Shown: one piece after another, positions 1 to 8,264 of the stretch
Position numbering within the stretch: the stretch's first letter is position 1
How the letters are laid out: each line of letters begins with the position of its first letter
Origin: Mameliella sp. MMSF_3455
GTDB taxonomy: Bacteria > Pseudomonadota > Alphaproteobacteria > Rhodobacterales > Rhodobacteraceae
DNA: 64,000 nt
NCBI RefSeq assembly: GCF_030733205.1
Contig: NZ_JASHJL010000001.1
Span: forward strand, 62,001-126,000
Direction: 5' to 3'
The notes under the pieces: model-generated
What the model saw: the letters and a program-made list of their open reading frames with translations, nothing else
Database searches by the model: none
What the model was told of the DNA's origin: nothing
Program-made: the position numbers and the translations under genes

Positions 1-1845
1 CAGCCGCCGTTCTTCAAGGCGCTTCTCGACTACGCCGAGGACGGCTCGTACTCGTGGCATTGCCCCGGGCATTCCGGCGGGGTCGCTTTCCTGAAATCGC
101 CCATCGGGCAGATGTATCACCAGTTTTACGGCGAAAACATGCTGCGAGCCGATGTCTGCAACTCGGTCGAGGAACTGGGGCAACTGCTGGATCACAATGG
201 GGCCATCGGGGCGTCGGAACGGAATGCGGCGCGGATCTTCAATGCCGATCACTGCTTTTTCGTGACCAACGGCACCTCGACGTCGAACAAGATGGTCTGG
301 CATCACAGCGTTGCCCGGGACGATGTCGTGCTGGTGGACCGCAACTGCCACAAGTCGGTATTGCACGCGATCATCATGACCGGAGCGATCCCGATCTTCC
401 TCAAGCCGACGCGCAACCACTGGGGCATCATCGGCCCCATTCAGCGGTCCGAGTTCGAGCCGGAGGCGATCCGCGCCAAGATCCGGGCAAATCCGCTATT
501 GGAAGGGCTTGATGCCGATCAGGTGAAACCCCGCATCCTGACGCTGACGCAATCCACCTATGACGGTGTTCTCTACAATACCGAAGTGGTGAAGGACCTG
601 TTGGACGGTTATGTTGAAACGCTGCACTTCGACGAGGCCTGGCTGCCTCATGCCGCCTTTCACCCGTTCTATGGCACCTACCACGCGATGGGGCGCCGGA
701 GGCCGCGCACGAAACATTCCGTGACCTACGCCACCCAATCGGTTCACAAGCTCCTCGCCGGAATCAGCCAGGCCAGCCATATTCTCGTGCAGGACTCCGA
801 GGAGACGAAGCTCGACCGTCACCTGTTCAATGAATCCTATCTGATGCACACGTCGACAAGCCCGCAGTATTCGATCATCGCCAGTTGCGATGTCGCGGCG
901 GCCATGATGGAGCCACCGGGTGGCACCGCCCTGGTCGAAGAAAGCCTGCTGGAGGCGCTCGATTTCCGGCGGGCCATGCGCAAGGTCGACGCAGAGTACG
1001 GCAATGACTGGTGGTTCCAGGTCTGGGGACCGGACGAGCTTGCCGAAGACGGGATTGGACGAGCCAAGGACTGGGAGCTCAAGAAGACCGACAGCGAAGC
1101 GGTCGAAAGCTCGGGCGAAGACGCTTGGCACGGCTTTGGCGACATGGCCCGCAACTTCAACATGCTGGACCCGATCAAGGCGACGATCATAACGCCCGGG
1201 CTCAACATTGATGGCCGGTTCGAAGAAACCGGCATCCCGGCCTCGATTGTCTCGAAGTACTTGGCCGAACATGGCGTCGTTGTCGAAAAGACCGGCCTCT
1301 ACAGTTTCTTCATCATGTTCACTATCGGCATCACCAAAGGCCGGTGGAACACGCTTCTCGCCGCGCTCCAGCAGTGCAAGGACGATTATGACCGAAACCA
1401 GCCGCTTTGGCGCGTCATGCCGGAATTTTGCGCCAAGCAGTCCCGCTACGAACACATGGGGCTCAAGGATCTGTCCCAGCATGTGCATGAACTCTATGCG
1501 AAATATGACGTGGCCCGTTTGACAACCAAGATCTACACCAGCGATCATTACCCGGCCATGTCGCCATCAGAAGCCTTTTCACACATCGCGCGGAGAAAGA
1601 CCGAACGGGTCGGAATCGACGATCTCGAAGGTCGTGTGACCACAAGCCTTGTTACCCCGTATCCACCGGGTATTCCGCTTCTTGTTCCGGGCGAGATCTT
1701 CAGCAAGGAGATCGTGGACTACCTGCGTTTCAACCGCGAATTTTCCCGCGAATGTCCCGGGTTCGAGACCGATATCCACGGCCTGCTGCAAGAGACCGGC
1801 AAGACCGGCGAGGTCAGCTACTTCGCCGACTGCGTCGCGCAGTGA
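1..1845 (+). CDS. Orn/Lys/Arg decarboxylase, 3' part (5' end outside window)
   Basis: The frame is open from base 1, beginning in QPPFFKALLDYAEDG, so the N-terminus (in this family a receiver-like wing domain) lies upstream of the window. The visible 614 residues cover the PLP-dependent core of a fold-III-type... aminotransferase-like biodegradative arginine/lysine/ornithine decarboxylase. The segment SWHCPGHSGG opens the core. HFDEAWLPHAAFHPFY holds the Asp expected to bind the pyridine nitrogen. ATQSVHKLLAG holds the PLP Schiff-base Lys (codon 748-750). The C-terminal domain follows, including the PGIPLLVPGE motif typical of the family. The enzyme decarboxylates a basic amino acid to a diamine or agmatine. 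Which substrate is used cannot be read from the motifs. An agmatinase-family gene lies 41 kb away, too far to be taken as operon evidence. A terminator-like hairpin follows 161 bp after the stop. Confidence 0.93.
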   Translation, partial: QPPFFKALLDYAEDGSYSWHCPGHSGGVAFLKSPIGQMYHQFYGENMLRADVCNSVEELGQLLDHNGAIGASERNAARIFNADHCFFVTNGTSTSNKMVWHHSVARDDVVLVDRNCHKSVLHAIIMTGAIPIFLKPTRNHWGIIGPIQRSEFEPEAIRAKIRANPLLEGLDADQVKPRILTLTQSTYDGVLYNTEVVKDLLDGYVETLHFDEAWLPHAAFHPFYGTYHAMGRRRPRTKHSVTYATQSVHKLLAGISQASHILVQDSEETKLDRHLFNESYLMHTSTSPQYSIIASCDVAAAMMEPPGGTALVEESLLEALDFRRAMRKVDAEYGNDWWFQVWGPDELAEDGIGRAKDWELKKTDSEAVESSGEDAWHGFGDMARNFNMLDPIKATIITPGLNIDGRFEETGIPASIVSKYLAEHGVVVEKTGLYSFFIMFTIGITKGRWNTLLAALQQCKDDYDRNQPLWRVMPEFCAKQSRYEHMGLKDLSQHVHELYAKYDVARLTTKIYTSDHYPAMSPSEAFSHIARRKTERVGIDDLEGRVTTSLVTPYPPGIPLLVPGEIFSKEIVDYLRFNREFSRECPGFETDIHGLLQETGKTGEVSYFADCVAQ

Positions 1846-2006
1846 CCAGCGCAACGGTGCGCGCCGAGCGCGACCAATCGCGTGGTGCCATTCAGGCCTG
1901 CCGCGGGGCCCGACCGTGGTCGCCGCGCCGCGCGTGATTGAGACCTTGCAGGCGGACTGGGTCGTGGTCTTGTGCCCCGATACCGAATGCCTATCCCCGC
2001 AATGCA

Positions 2007-2034
2007 AAAGGGCCGCCCGATCGGACGGCCCTTT
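2007..2034. terminator. Bidirectional Rho-independent terminator
   Basis: Near-perfect dyad with arms AAAGGGCCG and CGGCCCTTT around a CCGA/TCGG inner stem. A-tract and T-tract ends make it usable in both directions. It lies between the decarboxylase (+) and fpr (-), which converge here. Confidence 0.8.
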
Positions 2035-2057
2035 CGCTTGCCTGAGGCAATGCTTTC

Positions 2058-2924
2058 TCAGTCGAGAAAGGCCTTTTCGACAACGTAATGCTTGGGGTCG
2101 GAATTCGCGCCTTCTTCCAGCCCGTATTCCTCCAGCATCTCTTTCAGTTCAAGGTTGAAGGCCAGATTGCCGCAGATCATTGCCCGGTCGGTGTCGGGGT
2201 TGAGCGGGGCAACGCCCAGGTCCTTGAAGGCCTCGCCCGAGCGCATCAGGTCGGTGATGCGGCCCATCTTGGCGCTCTCTTCGCGGGTCGTGGTCGGGTA
2301 ATACTTGATCTTCTTCCAGAAGCCTTCGCCGATGACCTCGGCCAGCAGTTCGTCGGTCTTCAGGCTTTCGATGATGTCGCGGCCATAGGTCAGTTCGCCG
2401 GCCTCGCGGCAGGTGTGGGTGATGATGATCTCATCGTAGTCCTCGTAGGTCTGCGGTTCGCGCAACAGCGAGGAGAAGGGCGCAAAGCCGGTGCCGGTGG
2501 CGAAGAACCACAGCCGCTTGCCGGGCAGCAGGGCGTCGTGCACCAGCGTGCCCACGGGCTTGGGCCGAAGGATGATCTGGTCGCCCGGCTTGATGTGTTG
2601 CAGCTTCGAGGTCAGCGGACCGTCCTGCACCTTGATCGAGTAGAACTCCAGTTCTTCGTCCCAGGAGGGCGAGGCGATGGAATAAGCGCGCAAGAGCGGT
2701 TTTTGCTTGCCGGTCTTGGGATCGGGATCGCCCATCAGGCCGATCATGACGAATTCGCCCGAGCGGAAGCGCAGCGATGCGGGGCGCGTGCAGCGGAAGG
2801 AAAACAGCCGGTCGGTATAGTGCTTGACCTCGGTCACGGTCTGGGCGTCCGGCACGGCAAGGGTGCGGGGCGCGCGGGCGGTCTCGGTTGCGGTGGCGTC
2901 GGTCACGGGGCTCATCTCTGTCAT
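2058..2924 (-). CDS. fpr: Ferredoxin--NADP reductase
   Basis: A 288-residue FAD-dependent oxidoreductase that moves electrons between NADPH and ferredoxin or flavodoxin in the cytoplasm. Visible motifs are LLRAYSIASP (FAD-binding RxYS at about residues 78-87), GTGFAPFSSLLR (NADP phosphate-binding loop), ICGN near the C-terminus, and the acidic-aromatic tail VVEKAFLD, which resembles bacterial subclass II FNRs of alphaproteobacteria. The N-terminal ~25 residues are Thr/Ala-rich and not conserved in appearance. The first ATG, preceded by AGGAC, is used as the start. The gene is on the same strand as the cys block, 124 bp downstream of the DUF934 gene. It could supply reduced ferredoxin to the siroheme sulfite reductase. 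A strong hairpin between them suggests separate or attenuated transcription. Confidence 0.93.
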   Translation of the reverse strand: MTEMSPVTDATATETARAPRTLAVPDAQTVTEVKHYTDRLFSFRCTRPASLRFRSGEFVMIGLMGDPDPKTGKQKPLLRAYSIASPSWDEELEFYSIKVQDGPLTSKLQHIKPGDQIILRPKPVGTLVHDALLPGKRLWFFATGTGFAPFSSLLREPQTYEDYDEIIITHTCREAGELTYGRDIIESLKTDELLAEVIGEGFWKKIKYYPTTTREESAKMGRITDLMRSGEAFKDLGVAPLNPDTDRAMICGNLAFNLELKEMLEEYGLEEGANSDPKHYVVEKAFLD

Positions 2925-2996
2925 GTCGTCCTGCCGGCTAGGTAAACCGGCACCTTATATCTAGCTTTGATCTGCATCAGGTGAAAGGCGGCGCAA

Positions 2997-3029
2997 GGGC
3001 GCGGGCCGGGATTGCCCCGGCCTGCGCCC
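2997..3029 (-). terminator. GC-rich hairpin at the end of the cys block
   Basis: Arms GGGCGCGGGCCGGG and CCCGGCCTGCGCCC pair with one mismatch around a 5-nt loop, 20 bp after the DUF934 stop. There is no clear U-run on the minus strand, so it may be a weak terminator or an RNA-stability stem between the DUF934 gene and fpr. Confidence 0.5.
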
Positions 3030-3048
3030 GTCAACGTCGCTAAATGCG

Positions 3049-3438
3049 TCAGGCGGTGCCGCGCATCCGTGCCTGGTAGTCATGGGCGCGCCAATCGGCG
3101 CGAAAGACCCATTGATCCTCCGGCTGGCGTTCGGCCAATGCCTCGTCGATCTCGACCTCGTCGAAACCGGCGCGGCGGGCCATTGCATATTGATCCGCGA
3201 TCACATGCCCGCGCGCCCGCAGGCGGCCGGTGTACCCGCGCAGGCGCAGAAGACGCGCCAGGGTAAAGCCGCGCCCGTCCGCAAAGCTGGGAAAGTCGAT
3301 GCGGATCATGCCGGTGTCGTCGTCAAAGGCGAGGCTGTCCGGGGCGGTGTCGGACGGCAGGTCCTGGGCTGCCGGACCGTCGAAGTCGCCGTTCCAATCT
3401 TCGGCGTGAAAGCCGTCGTCGCGCACGATGATCGTCAT
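3049..3438 (-). CDS. DUF934 family protein of the sulfate-assimilation operon
   Basis: A 129-residue protein starting MTIIVRDDGFHAEDW and carrying the hallmark block RIDFPSFADGRGFTLARLLR, followed by GYTGRLRARGHVIADQYAMA. These are the conserved segments of DUF934, a family nearly always found beside cysI/cysH in proteobacteria. Its biochemical role is not established; a structural or redox helper in sulfite or APS reduction is the usual guess. Its ATG overlaps the cysH stop (ATGA), showing translational coupling. A longer in-frame reading upstream exists, but it would overlap cysH by 240 bp and adds no recognisable domain, so the coupled ATG is preferred. Confidence 0.9.
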   Translation of the reverse strand: MTIIVRDDGFHAEDWNGDFDGPAAQDLPSDTAPDSLAFDDDTGMIRIDFPSFADGRGFTLARLLRLRGYTGRLRARGHVIADQYAMARRAGFDEVEIDEALAERQPEDQWVFRADWRAHDYQARMRGTA

Positions 3439-4238
3439 GCCTTTTCTCCTTGTGTCTCGCCGCCACCGGGGGCGTTTCTGACGGGGCGGCCATTCACGAA
3501 ATGGATGCCGCATTCTTCCTTGTCCTGCCCGCGCCAGCGGCCCGAGCGGGGATCTTCTCCGGGTGCCACCTTGGACGTGCAGGGCTGGCAGCCGATGGAT
3601 GGATAGCCCTGTGCCACCAGCGGATGCTTGGGCAGGCGGTTCTCCTCCATGTAGGCACGTACGTCTTCGGGCGTCCAATGGGCCAGCGGGTTCAGCTTGA
3701 TCCGACCGGTGCCGTCCTCGAGTTCAAAGAACTCCAATGCGGCGCGGGTGCCGGACTGATAGCGCTTGCGCCCGGTGATCCAGCCGTCGAACCCGTCCAG
3801 TGCGGCGTTCAGCGGCTCTGTCTTGCGCAGGGCGCAGCAGGCATCGGTGTCCGTCATCCGCAGCGCTCCGTATGGGTCGCGCTTGTCCAGTGTCTCGCGG
3901 TCGGTGCGGATGATCCGAAGGTTCTCCAGCCGCAACCGTTCCGCCACTTCCTGCTGGTAGGCCAGGGTTTCCGCGAACAACAGCCGCGTGTCGATGAACA
4001 GCACCGGCGTCTTTCGGTCCACCATCGCCACCAGGTGCAGCAGCGCCACCGATTCAGCACCGAAGGAGGACACCAACGCCAGTTGCCCGGCGTCGGGATC
4101 GCGCAACGCGCCTTCCAGGACCGAGGTGGCGCTGTGATGGCGATAACGCGCGTTCAGCGCCGCGACCCGTTCGGCGCGGTCGGTCATGTCCTGCCGCGCG
4201 TCCTGCGCGGCAGGTCTGGGCGGGGTGAAGGCATTCAT
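3435..4238 (-). CDS. cysH: Adenylyl-sulfate (APS) reductase, 4Fe-4S type
   Basis: A 267-residue member of the PAPS/APS reductase family, which reduces activated sulfate to sulfite with thioredoxin or glutathione. The N-terminal PP-loop-like nucleotide site is seen as LVSSFGAESVALLHL. The sequence has the extra cysteines DACCALRK (CC) and GCQPC (CxxC), which bind a [4Fe-4S] cluster in APS-using reductases. The E. coli-type PAPS reductases lack these. The C-terminal EECGIH holds the catalytic Cys. On family knowledge the substrate is therefore APS, with no need for a PAPS-forming kinase. The start chosen is MNAFTPP, 4 bp after the cysI stop; the longer frame runs into cysI. It is tightly packed between cysI and DUF934. 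Confidence 0.95.
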   Translation of the reverse strand: MNAFTPPRPAAQDARQDMTDRAERVAALNARYRHHSATSVLEGALRDPDAGQLALVSSFGAESVALLHLVAMVDRKTPVLFIDTRLLFAETLAYQQEVAERLRLENLRIIRTDRETLDKRDPYGALRMTDTDACCALRKTEPLNAALDGFDGWITGRKRYQSGTRAALEFFELEDGTGRIKLNPLAHWTPEDVRAYMEENRLPKHPLVAQGYPSIGCQPCTSKVAPGEDPRSGRWRGQDKEECGIHFVNGRPVRNAPGGGETQGEKA

Positions 4239-4242
4239 CGGA

Positions 4243-5916
4243 TCAGGCCGCCTCGGACCGCTTGTCGGCCTTTTCACCGTAGAGTGCCGTCTTGAAGGGC
4301 GCCATGCCCAGGCGGCGATAGGTCTGCAAGAAGGTCTCATCGGCGCTATCGCGGTTGTCGAGGTATGCGTCCACGATGCGTTCGATGGCCGGCACGATTT
4401 CTTCGGCCGAAAATCCGGGGCCGGTGCGGGTGCCAAGGGCCGCGGTTTCGGTGTGATCGCCGCCAAGGGTGATCTGGTAGTTCTCCACCCCAGCGCGGTC
4501 CAGGCCAAGAATGCCGATATGGCCGACGTGGTGATGCCCGCACGCGTTGATGCAGCCCGAGATCTTGATCTTCAGGTCGCCGATCTCGTGCTCGATCTTC
4601 AGCTCGTCGAACCGCGTGGCAATCTCCTGCGCGATCGGGATCGAACGCGCGGTGGCCAAGGCACAATAGTCCATGCCGGGGCAGGCGATGATGTCGGACA
4701 CCAGCCCGATATTGGCAGTGGCCAGCCCGTGCGCCTTCAGCCGGGCGTGGATCTCCGGCAGGTCGTCCTTGTGGACATGCGGCAGGATCACGTTCTGCTC
4801 GTGGCTGATGCGCAACTCGTCATGGCCGAATTCCTGCGCGATGTCGGCCATGACACGCATCTGGTCCGCCGTGGCGTCGCCCGGCGTTTCGCCATGCGCC
4901 TTGAGGCTGATCTGCGCGATGGCATAGCCCTCGGCCTGGTGGTCGGACAGGTTGGTGTCCGCCCAGGCCCGAAAGACCGGATCGTTGTCATAGGCACGGT
5001 CAAAGGCCGAAACGGGGCGTTTCGTGAACGAAGGCGCCGCGAAATGGCCCTTGATCGTTTCGAACAGGTCAAGGTCGGCGCCGTTGAAGGCGGCCTTAGT
5101 CTCGACGAACCGCGCTTCGACCAGACGGCGGATCTCTTCGATGCCGTGCTCGTGCACGGTGATCTTGATGCGCGCCTTGTACTTGTTGTCGCGCCGACCC
5201 AGCAGGTTCCAGACCGAGACGACGGCCTCGACGTAGGGCAGCAGGTCTTCTTGCGGGACAAACTCGTTGATGATCTTGCCGATCATCGGCGTCCGTCCCA
5301 ATCCGCCACCGACCAGAACGGCATAGCCGATCTGCCCGTCCTTCTCGACGATCCGGATGGCCAGGTCATGGGCGGCAGTCACGGCGCGGTCATTGGGCGA
5401 GCCGGTGACGGCGATCTTGAACTTGCGCGGCAGGAACTGGAATTCCGGGTGATCGGTCGACCACTGGCGCAGGAGTTCGGCCACCGGGCGCGGATCTGCG
5501 ATCTCATCGGCTGCGGCCCCGGCAAAGTGATCGGCGGTCACGTTGCGGATCGTGTTGCCCGATGTCTGGATGGCGTGCATCTCGACCTCGGCCAGCGCGT
5601 CCAGCATGTCCGGCACGTCCTTGAGCTTGGGCCAGTTGTACTGGATGTTCTGCCGCGTGGTGAAATGGCCATATCCCTTGTCCCAGCGCTCGGCGATATA
5701 GGCCAGCTGCCGCATCTGGGCGCTGTTCAGGGTGCCATAGGGGATGGCGACGCGCAGCATGTAGGCGTGCAATTGCAGATACAGGCCGTTCATCAGGCGC
5801 AGCGGCTTGAACTCGTCCTCGGTCAGCGAACCGTCGATGCGGCGCTCCACTTGGGCGCGGAACTGGCGGTTGCGTTCCGCCACGAAAGCGGCGTCGAAGT
5901 CATTGTATGCGTACAT
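4243..5916 (-). CDS. cysI: Siroheme-dependent sulfite (or nitrite) reductase
   Basis: A 557-residue nitrite/sulfite reductase haemoprotein. It has two ferredoxin-like half domains and two siroheme/4Fe-4S domains. The cluster ligands are visible as CPGMDYC (C-x5-C) and GCINACGHHH (C-x3-C), the signature that bridges [4Fe-4S] and siroheme. The neighbours cysH, cysG and DUF934 argue for sulfite as the substrate: six-electron reduction to sulfide for cysteine synthesis. No cysJ-type flavoprotein is adjacent, so electrons probably come from ferredoxin; fpr downstream fits that. It begins MYAYNDFDAAFVAERN, preceded by AAAGGAGACGAC, a strong ribosome-binding site. The 42-bp gap to DUF2849 indicates one transcript. 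Confidence 0.95.
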   Translation of the reverse strand: MYAYNDFDAAFVAERNRQFRAQVERRIDGSLTEDEFKPLRLMNGLYLQLHAYMLRVAIPYGTLNSAQMRQLAYIAERWDKGYGHFTTRQNIQYNWPKLKDVPDMLDALAEVEMHAIQTSGNTIRNVTADHFAGAAADEIADPRPVAELLRQWSTDHPEFQFLPRKFKIAVTGSPNDRAVTAAHDLAIRIVEKDGQIGYAVLVGGGLGRTPMIGKIINEFVPQEDLLPYVEAVVSVWNLLGRRDNKYKARIKITVHEHGIEEIRRLVEARFVETKAAFNGADLDLFETIKGHFAAPSFTKRPVSAFDRAYDNDPVFRAWADTNLSDHQAEGYAIAQISLKAHGETPGDATADQMRVMADIAQEFGHDELRISHEQNVILPHVHKDDLPEIHARLKAHGLATANIGLVSDIIACPGMDYCALATARSIPIAQEIATRFDELKIEHEIGDLKIKISGCINACGHHHVGHIGILGLDRAGVENYQITLGGDHTETAALGTRTGPGFSAEEIVPAIERIVDAYLDNRDSADETFLQTYRRLGMAPFKTALYGEKADKRSEAA

Positions 5917-5958
5917 CTGTCGTCTCCTTTGCGCCTTGGCGCGTGGGGTCGGAAAATC

Positions 5959-6258
5959 TTACAGCTCGGCCTGTTTGCCGTGCGCGTAGTTCGAAGGGCC
6001 GGTGCGGCGGAAAGCCTCGCGGAAGTGCGTGGGTTCGGGGCCGTCGGCGCCAGGTGCCATGTCGGCGAGGTAGACGCCGACCACCTCGGAATGCCGCGCG
6101 CTGGCTTCGACCAGCCGCAGCTGGGCGTGGGCCTCGTCGGTCAGCAGTTCCGCCTCGCGCAGGTCCGGGCTCCACCGGTCGTCGGCGGTCAGATAGACGA
6201 CGTCGCCAGCGAGGAGGGCGTTTGCTGTGACGACTTTGGGAGTGAATTTGCGGGCCAA
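5959..6258 (-). CDS. DUF2849 protein linked to sulfite reductase
   Basis: A 99-residue protein beginning MARKFTPKVVTANALLAGDVVYLTADDRW, with a basic N-terminus and a C-terminal HFREAFRRTGPSNYAHGKQ segment. These match the DUF2849 family, which sits between cysG and cysI in many alphaproteobacteria. The function is unknown. The constant genomic partner suggests a role in siroheme delivery or sulfite reductase maturation, which is inference. The first 70 bp overlap the 3' end of cysG in another frame, so its translation is likely coupled to that of cysG. Confidence 0.85.
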   Translation of the reverse strand: MARKFTPKVVTANALLAGDVVYLTADDRWSPDLREAELLTDEAHAQLRLVEASARHSEVVGVYLADMAPGADGPEPTHFREAFRRTGPSNYAHGKQAEL

Positions 6259-7646
6259 GGGTGAGCCTCCTGATCGAATGTCGTGACGGGAAGGCCATCG
6301 CGCGGGGCGAGGCCGTAAAGCATGAGGGCAGGGCCGTCGAAACCGGCGGTGCCAAGATCGGCGGCCAAACGGTCCAGCGTGGTTTCCAGCACCTGCTGGT
6401 CGGGACGCGAGGCGTTCTCGACCACGGTGACGGGGGTGTCGGGCGCGGCGCCGTGCATCATCAGCCGACCCTGCAGGAAATGCGCGGCGCGCTTGCCCAT
6501 GTAGATCGCGGCGACCTCGCCGGGACGGGCCAGGCTGCGCCAGTCGTGATCGGCAAAACCCTGCATGTCGTGGCCGGTCATCACCCGCGCCGCGGCATTG
6601 CGCCCGCGCTTCGTGATCGACTGGCCGATCGAGGCGACGGCGGCAGAGGCGGCGGTGATGCCGGGCACCACGTCATAGGACAGGCCCGCGGCCAGGACCG
6701 CCTCGATTTCCTCGTCCAGGCGGCCGAAGACGGTGCAGTCCCCGCCCTTGAGCCGCACCACCTGCGCGCCATCGAGACCGTGCTTGACGATCAGCGCGTC
6801 GATGTCTTCCTGCGCGGTGGAGGGGCCGAACCCGGTCTTGCCCACATCGATCATGGTGGCCTCGCGGCGGGCCAATTCCAGAATCGGTTGCGGCACCAGC
6901 CGGTCGTGGATCACCACGTCGGCGGCATCCAGCGCCTTGCGCGCCTTCAGGGTCAACAGGTCGGGATCGCCGGGGCCGGCGCCGACAAAGGAGATGTGCC
7001 CGGGGCGCTGATCGCGCTCAAGATGACGGGCCAGCAGGTCGTCCAGCGCCTCGTCGACGGCCTCTTCTCCCTGCGTGATGGCGCGGGGACCGGCGTTGAA
7101 GTAGTAGTCCTGCCAAAAGTCGCGGCGTGCGCGGCCAAAGGGCAGCGCCTCGGCCATCTTGCGGAACGTCTTGCCGATGCGCGCCAGCGTGCCCAGCGTG
7201 GCGGGCAGGCGCTCTTCGAGGTCGGCCTTGATCGCCCGGGCCAGAACCGGGGCGGCGCCCTCGGTGCCGATGGCCACGGTCACCGGGTCGCGGTCGACGA
7301 TGGCAGGCGTGATGAACTGGCTGTCCTGCAGGTTGTCGACGACATTGACCAGCGCACCCTCGGCGCGGGCCAGCGCGGCCGTGCGGGCATCTTCGTCGGC
7401 GTCCTCGTTGGCGCCGTAGAACAGCACGGCGCATAGCGTGTCGCCCGGTTCCAGGGCGCGACGCACCAGCGTCAAGGCGCCTTCGGCGGCCCAGGCGATG
7501 ATCTGGCTGTCGGGATGGGCGGCAAAGACGGTGATCTGCGCCTCTGTCTTGAGGAGCAGGCGCAGCTTGGCCAAAGCGGCATCGCCGCCGCCGGAAACAA
7601 TCACCCGCCGCCCGGCGAGATCGAGAAAGATCGGGAAGTGCTGCAC
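6189..7646 (-). CDS. cysG: Siroheme synthase (trifunctional CysG)
   Basis: A 485-residue fusion. The N-terminal part (about 1-215) is the precorrin-2 dehydrogenase/sirohydrochlorin ferrochelatase with the NAD loop SGGGDAALAK. The C-terminal part (about 218-450) is uroporphyrinogen-III C-methyltransferase with FVGAGPGDPDLLTLKA, VIHDRLV and RLKGGD. Together they convert uroporphyrinogen III to siroheme, the cofactor of the downstream reductase. The last ~40 residues after LYGLAPRDGLP are low in similarity to any recognised motif and are encoded in the stretch that overlaps DUF2849. It is the first gene of the cys block and diverges from the Lrp-type gene, with 142 bp between the two starts. Confidence 0.95.
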   Translation of the reverse strand: MQHFPIFLDLAGRRVIVSGGGDAALAKLRLLLKTEAQITVFAAHPDSQIIAWAAEGALTLVRRALEPGDTLCAVLFYGANEDADEDARTAALARAEGALVNVVDNLQDSQFITPAIVDRDPVTVAIGTEGAAPVLARAIKADLEERLPATLGTLARIGKTFRKMAEALPFGRARRDFWQDYYFNAGPRAITQGEEAVDEALDDLLARHLERDQRPGHISFVGAGPGDPDLLTLKARKALDAADVVIHDRLVPQPILELARREATMIDVGKTGFGPSTAQEDIDALIVKHGLDGAQVVRLKGGDCTVFGRLDEEIEAVLAAGLSYDVVPGITAASAAVASIGQSITKRGRNAAARVMTGHDMQGFADHDWRSLARPGEVAAIYMGKRAAHFLQGRLMMHGAAPDTPVTVVENASRPDQQVLETTLDRLAADLGTAGFDGPALMLYGLAPRDGLPVTTFDQEAHPWPANSLPKSSQQTPSSLATSSI

Positions 7647-7718
7647 TTCGGAACTCCTTGCGTCTGCCCTTGATAATAGGAAATCGTCCCCCGTTTTGCC
7701 TATGGGGCTGGAAAACTA

Positions 7719-7732
7719 AGAACGTTTGTTCT
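7719..7732. promoter_or_regulatory. Inverted repeat in the cysG/lrp divergent promoter
   Basis: AGAAC-GTTT-GTTCT is a perfect 5-bp dyad 57 bp upstream of the Lrp-type GTG and 73 bp upstream of the cysG ATG. Its place in a divergent promoter shared with an Lrp-family regulator makes it a candidate operator. Binding is not shown. Confidence 0.4.
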
Positions 7733-7788
7733 ATCAAGTGTGCGTAGGTGGAGGAATGTTCCAATACCGGCCGAGAGGAAGAACAGCC

Positions 7789-8244
7789 GTGAAGATCGAC
7801 GAGACAGATCGGAAAATTCTTGCGGAACTGCAGCGTGATGCAGGGCAGTCGCTGGACGAGATCGCCAGGAAAGTGGGGTCCTCCAAGACCCCGGTCTGGA
7901 ACCGGATTCGCAAGCTGCGCGAGGGCGGTGTGCTGGGTCAGCAGACCGTTGTCCTCGATGCCGAGAAGCTGGGTTTCGAGGCGACGTTCTTTGTTCTCAT
8001 CCGCACGTCCGAGCATGAGGCGGACTGGCAGGCAAGGTTTCTCAAGGCGTTGAAGGAACGCCCCGAAGTGCAGGAGGCGCATCGGCTGGCGGGCGATATC
8101 GACTATATCCTGAAGGTGCGGGTGAAGAACGCCCGCGCCTATGACGTGTTCTACCAGGCGTTGATCTCAGAGGTGAAAGTGCACAACGTCACCGCGCTCT
8201 TGTCGATGGAAGAGATCAAGGCGACGACGGCACTGCCCTTGTGA
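7789..8244 (+). CDS. Lrp/AsnC family transcriptional regulator
   Basis: A 151-residue protein with the classic two-part layout. The winged helix is at residues 1-55 (IDETDRKILAELQRD then SSKTPVWNRIRKLREGGV). The RAM/ligand domain follows, with VQEAHRLAGDIDYILKVRV holding the Gly-Asp-x-Asp-Tyr block. The GTG start at 7789 follows GAGAGGAAGAAC at good spacing and gives the standard family length. ATGs further upstream add about 11-20 residues before the first helix. The gene is divergent from cysG, so by position it probably controls the sulfur-assimilation operon, perhaps sensing cysteine or a related amino acid. That role is inferred from context only. Confidence 0.88.
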   Translation: MKIDETDRKILAELQRDAGQSLDEIARKVGSSKTPVWNRIRKLREGGVLGQQTVVLDAEKLGFEATFFVLIRTSEHEADWQARFLKALKERPEVQEAHRLAGDIDYILKVRVKNARAYDVFYQALISEVKVHNVTALLSMEEIKATTALPL

Positions 8245-8264
8245 CCGCAGGCGCTTGGCCCGGG

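Noticed and set aside
4186-6264. 692-codon open frame on the plus strand
   Set aside because: It is antisense to cysI, cysH and neighbours, has no start signal or domain, and arises from the strong GC bias at third codon positions.
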